Shown here one piece after another: positions 62,201 to 64,000 of a DNA stretch of 64,000 nucleotides. The notes under the pieces are model-generated. The model saw only the letters and a list, made by a program, of their open reading frames with translations, did not search any database and was not told where the DNA came from. This DNA is from JALYUM01 sp036688685 (GTDB lineage Bacteria > Pseudomonadota > Gammaproteobacteria > Burkholderiales > Burkholderiaceae_D). The DNA lies in NCBI RefSeq assembly GCF_036688685.1, contig NZ_JAQQPS010000024.1, forward strand, positions 24,536-88,535, read 5' to 3'. Each line of letters starts with the position of its first letter. The stretch's first letter is position 1. Made by a program: the position numbers and the translations under genes.

Positions 62201-64000
62201 CTTGCTGTTAGCGGTAAGGCCCGTCAACGCCAGATTGGCCTGGGCGATGCTGGCCGTCAGCCCGGCAGGCTGGATCAGGTTGTAATTGCCGGCGTCAGTG
62301 CCAGTCAAGGTGTAGCCGGTGACGGTGACGGGCTTGCTGCTGCCGACGTTCTTGTTGGCAAAGCTGGCCGATCCGGCGCCGGTGACCCTGACCACGTCGC
62401 TGCCGAGGGCGCTGACGCTGGCGCTGCCGGCGAGCGTGGCGGTATTGGCCGCATCATAGGTTTTGTCGAGCGCCGTGATGCCGGTCAGCGCCAGGTTGGC
62501 CTGGCTGATGCTGGCCGTGAGGCCGGCCGGCTGCGTGATGGTGTAGTTGCCAGCATCCGTGCCGCTCAGGGTGTAGCCGGTGACGGTGACGGGCTTGCTG
62601 GTGCCGACATTCTTGTCGGCATAGTTGGCCGACCCGGTGCCGGCGACACTGACGACGTCGCTGCCGAAGCCGCTGACGCTGGCGCTGCCGGCGAGCATGG
62701 CGGTAGTGCTGGCGTCGTAGGTTTTACCGGCGGCGGAAACGCCCGTCACCGCCAGATTGGCTTGGCTGATCGTGGCGGACAGGCCGGTTGGCTGGACGAT
62801 GGCGTAGTTGGCGGCATCGGTCCCGGCCAGTGTGTAGCCGGTGACCGTGACGGGCTTACTTGCGCCAACATTCTTGTCGTTGAAGGCGGCGGCGCCGGTG
62901 CCGCTTACGTTGACGACATCGCTACCGAAGGCCGCTGCGCTGGCAGTGCCGCTCAGCGTGGCGGTATTGTTCGCGTCATAGGTCTTGTTTAGCGCCACGA
63001 TGCCGGTCAGCGCCAGATTCGCCTGGGCGATGCTGGCCGTCAGCCCGGCAGGCTGTAGCAGGTTGTAATTGCCGGCGTCAGTGCCGGTTAAAGTGTAGCC
63101 GGTGACGGTGACCGGCTTGCTGCTGCCGACGTTCTTGTCGGCAAAGCTGGCTGATCCGGCGCCGGTGACGCTGACGACGTCGCTGCCGATGGCGCTCACG
63201 CTGGCGCTGCCGGCGAGTGCGGCGCTATTGTTCGCGTCATAGGTCTTATCGAGCGCTGCGATGCCTGTTAGCGCCAGGTTGGCCTGGCTGATGCTTGCCG
63301 TCAGTCCGGCCGGCTGCGTGATGCTGTAGTTGGCTGCATCCGTGCCGCTCAGGCTGTAGCCGGTGACGGTAACGGCTTTGTTGGTGCCGACATTCTTGTT
63401 GGCAAAGCTGGCCGACCCGGTGCCGGTCACGCTGACCACGTCGGCGCCGATGGCGCTGACGCTGGCGCTGCCAGTGAGGGTGGCGGCGTTGCTGGCGTCA
63501 TAGATTTTACCGCTGGCGGAGAGGCCCGTCACCGCAAGCGTGGCCTGCGTGATGTTGGCGGACACGCCGGTTGGCTGGACGATGGCGTAGTTGGCGGCAT
63601 CGGTCCCGGCCAGTGTGTAGCCGGTGACCGTGACGTGCTTACTTGCGCCAACATTCTTGTCGTTGAAGGCGGCGGCGCCGGTGCCGCTTATGTTGACGAC
63701 ATCGCTACCGTAGGCCGCTGCGCTGGCAGTGCCGCTCAGCGTGGCGGTATTGTTCGCGTCATAGGTCTTGTTTAGCGCCACGATGCCGGTCAGCGCCAGA
63801 TTCGCCTGGGCGATGCTGGCCGTCAGCCCGGCAGGCTGTAGCAGGTTGTAATTGCCGGCGTCAGTGCCGGTTAAAGTGTAGCCGGTGACGGTGACCGGCT
63901 TGCTGCTGCCGACGTTCTTGTTGGCAAAGCTGGCTGATCCGGCGCCGGTGACGCTGACGACGTCGCTGCCGATGGCGCTCACGCTGGCGCTGCCGGCGAG
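59270..64000 (-). CDS. Two-partner secreted exoprotein with YDG/MBG-type repeats, partial
   Basis: At least 1576 residues of an open frame that continues past the window edge. The visible part is a tandem array of about 87-residue beta-rich units (pattern LALTG.TA..KTYDA...TATLSG, GSDVV.VTGTGSASFA.KNVG, VTVTGYTL.GTDAGNY), matching YDG-domain repeats found in filamentous haemagglutinin-like exoproteins. The inner units read YDA; only the last ones read YDG. The C-terminal 119 residues are Pro/Ala-rich with a 25-residue tandem duplication, ending LPALANNSPQ. The N-terminal TPS secretion domain must lie beyond the window. It is the secreted partner of the adjacent TpsB. Confidence 0.88.
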   Translation of the reverse strand, partial: LAGSASVSAIGSDVVSVTGAGSASFANKNVGSSKPVTVTGYTLTGTDAGNYNLLQPAGLTASIAQANLALTGIVALNKTYDANNTATLSGTASAAAYGSDVVNISGTGAAAFNDKNVGASKHVTVTGYTLAGTDAANYAIVQPTGVSANITQATLAVTGLSASGKIYDASNAATLTGSASVSAIGADVVSVTGTGSASFANKNVGTNKAVTVTGYSLSGTDAANYSITQPAGLTASISQANLALTGIAALDKTYDANNSAALAGSASVSAIGSDVVSVTGAGSASFADKNVGSSKPVTVTGYTLTGTDAGNYNLLQPAGLTASIAQANLALTGIVALNKTYDANNTATLSGTASAAAFGSDVVNVSGTGAAAFNDKNVGASKPVTVTGYTLAGTDAANYAIVQPTGLSATISQANLAVTGVSAAGKTYDASTTAMLAGSASVSGFGSDVVSVAGTGSANYADKNVGTSKPVTVTGYTLSGTDAGNYTITQPAGLTASISQANLALTGITALDKTYDAANTATLAGSASVSALGSDVVRVTGAGSASFANKNVGSSKPVTVTGYTLTGTDAGNYNLIQPAGLTASIAQANLALTGLTANSKTYDASVAATLSGTASVATFGSDVVTVAGTGAGAFNDKNVGASKPVTVTGYTLAGADAANYAIVQPTGLSATISQANLAVTGVSAAGKTYDASTTAMLAGSASVSGFGSDVVSVAGTGSANYADKNVGTSKPVTVTGYTLSGTDAGNYTITQPAGLTASISQANLALTGITALDKTYDAANTATLAGSASVSALGSDVVSVTGAGSASFANKNVGSSKPVTVTGYTLTGTDAGNYNLIQPAGLTASIAQANLALTGLTANNKTYDASVAATLSGTAGVAAFGSDVVTVAGTGAGAFNNKNVGASKPVTVTGYTLAGLDAANYAIVAPTGLSATISQANLAVTGVSAAGKTYDASTAATLAGSASVSGFGSDVVSVAGAGSASFADKNVGTSKPVTVTGYTLSGTDAGNYTITQPAGLTASITQANLALTGITALDKVYDANNTATLSGGASVTAIGSDVVNVTGSGAATFANKNVGTSKAVTVTGYTLTGLDAGNYNLVPPAGLTASIAQANLALTGLTANSKTYDASVTATLSGSAAVAALGGDVVNLAGAGSASFADKNVGIAKAVTVGDYTLAGPDAGNYKLVLPAGLSADIARASLAVSGVTAAAKTYDGTATATLGGNASVTGLAGDVVGVTGNGSGTFADKNAGAAKLVTASGFALTGTDAVNYLILQPQNLRADIGKASLAVTGITASNKVYDGSSAATLGGTAAVTPFGADAVTLSGAARATFADKNVGAAKQVQVSGYTLAGTDAANYDVVAPVGLRATITPAPLVVSGISASDKPFDGTTAATVSTAAVNLAGKLGADSLSVVSTGAFSDASAGAGKTVNLSNVYGGADAGNYAIVDQATALASIVALPVVPVVIPEVRAAVAQVQSTVLAPQTSAQPQALILSSTVNEVQSTVLAPQTSAQPQALILSSTANEVGSAPTPAPEEKPAAPARSTLINTRFGAGPGAPLLQIVDGGMQLPALANNSPQ
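59431..59580 (-). repeat. 75-bp tandem duplication in the exoprotein tail
   Basis: Two adjacent 75-bp copies (59431-59505 and 59506-59580) that differ at only a few bases encode the same 25-residue motif (QSTVLAPQTSAQPQALILSS and flanks) twice. It is in frame and likely a length-variable linker. Confidence 0.8.
59630..64000 (-). repeat. YDG-type repeats in a 783-bp higher-order array
   Basis: Sixteen complete units of about 261 bp plus a partial one at the edge. Units recur in threes: the string AGGTTGTAAT occurs at 60711, 61494, 62277, 63060 and 63843, exactly 783 bp apart each time. Blocks one period apart are nearly identical, for example 61690-62040 with 62473-62823. The units nearest the C-terminus have diverged most. 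Confidence 0.85.

Noticed and set aside
59129..62992. A 1287-codon open frame on the plus strand through the exoprotein repeats
   Set aside because: It is the antisense shadow of the repeats. The GC-rich 261-bp period keeps one antisense frame free of stops; its repetitive Gly/Ala/Asp content simply mirrors the minus-strand gene.
59630..64000. Regular repeats that might suggest a CRISPR or satellite array
   Set aside because: The period is 261 bp, coding and in frame, without spacers; it is a protein repeat array.

Overview
The window looks like a chromosomal segment of a GC-rich betaproteobacterium, most likely Oxalobacteraceae (Massilia/Duganella/Janthinobacterium group). This is inferred from gene content and codon style, not from a marker gene. 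No rRNA, tRNA or CRISPR array was recognised.

Layout. 1-5690: regulators paired with metabolic genes (MocR-type regulator, Tat-exported MBL-fold protein with a degenerate metal site, two LysR genes, an F420/NADP-type oxidoreductase). 5737-9034: a tight four-gene operon of homospermidine synthase, DUF1190 lipoprotein, YgiC/YjfC-type ATP-grasp ligase and DUF350 membrane protein, predicted to make and conjugate a polyamine at the membrane. 9167-12693: a phosphatase, a Gfo/Idh/MocA oxidoreductase, an MFS exporter and a tiny membrane protein. 12720-17642: a fructose/mannose-type ABC importer with an AGE-family isomerase and a divergent sugar-kinase-like gene. 17670-22191: an M13 peptidase, then a cytochrome P450 and small monooxygenase divergent from an ArsR-like regulator. 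22212-31578: a complete glycogen operon, glgB-glgX-glgC-glgA-glgP. 31858-36674: an M23 peptidase coupled to a small membrane protein, an AT-rich orphan, RcnB-like protein, exported nucleoside hydrolase and chemoreceptor. 36990-40646: two MFS transporters bracketing gene debris (SDR and TetR halves), followed by a remnant of an MntA-HepT toxin-antitoxin pair. 40635-49801: a circularly permuted ATP-grasp/alpha-E/transglutaminase/DUF2126/zincin cluster, a second predicted peptide-ligase system. 49924-50764: decayed IS630 transposase and a truncated rhodanese gene. 50915-55825: envelope and polyphosphate genes (SRPBCC protein, PPK2, cardiolipin synthase, phosphoethanolamine transferase). 55850-57572: LysR plus SDR. 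57588-64000: a two-partner secretion locus whose exoprotein carries at least 16 YDG-type repeats arranged as a 783-bp higher-order repeat, running off the window.

The strongest candidates for under-described biology are the homospermidine/ATP-grasp operon, the CP-ATP-grasp cluster (two unrelated amide-ligase style systems within 35 kb) and the repeat architecture of the exoprotein. The 38.4-40.6 kb and 49.9-50.8 kb stretches are sites of genome decay.
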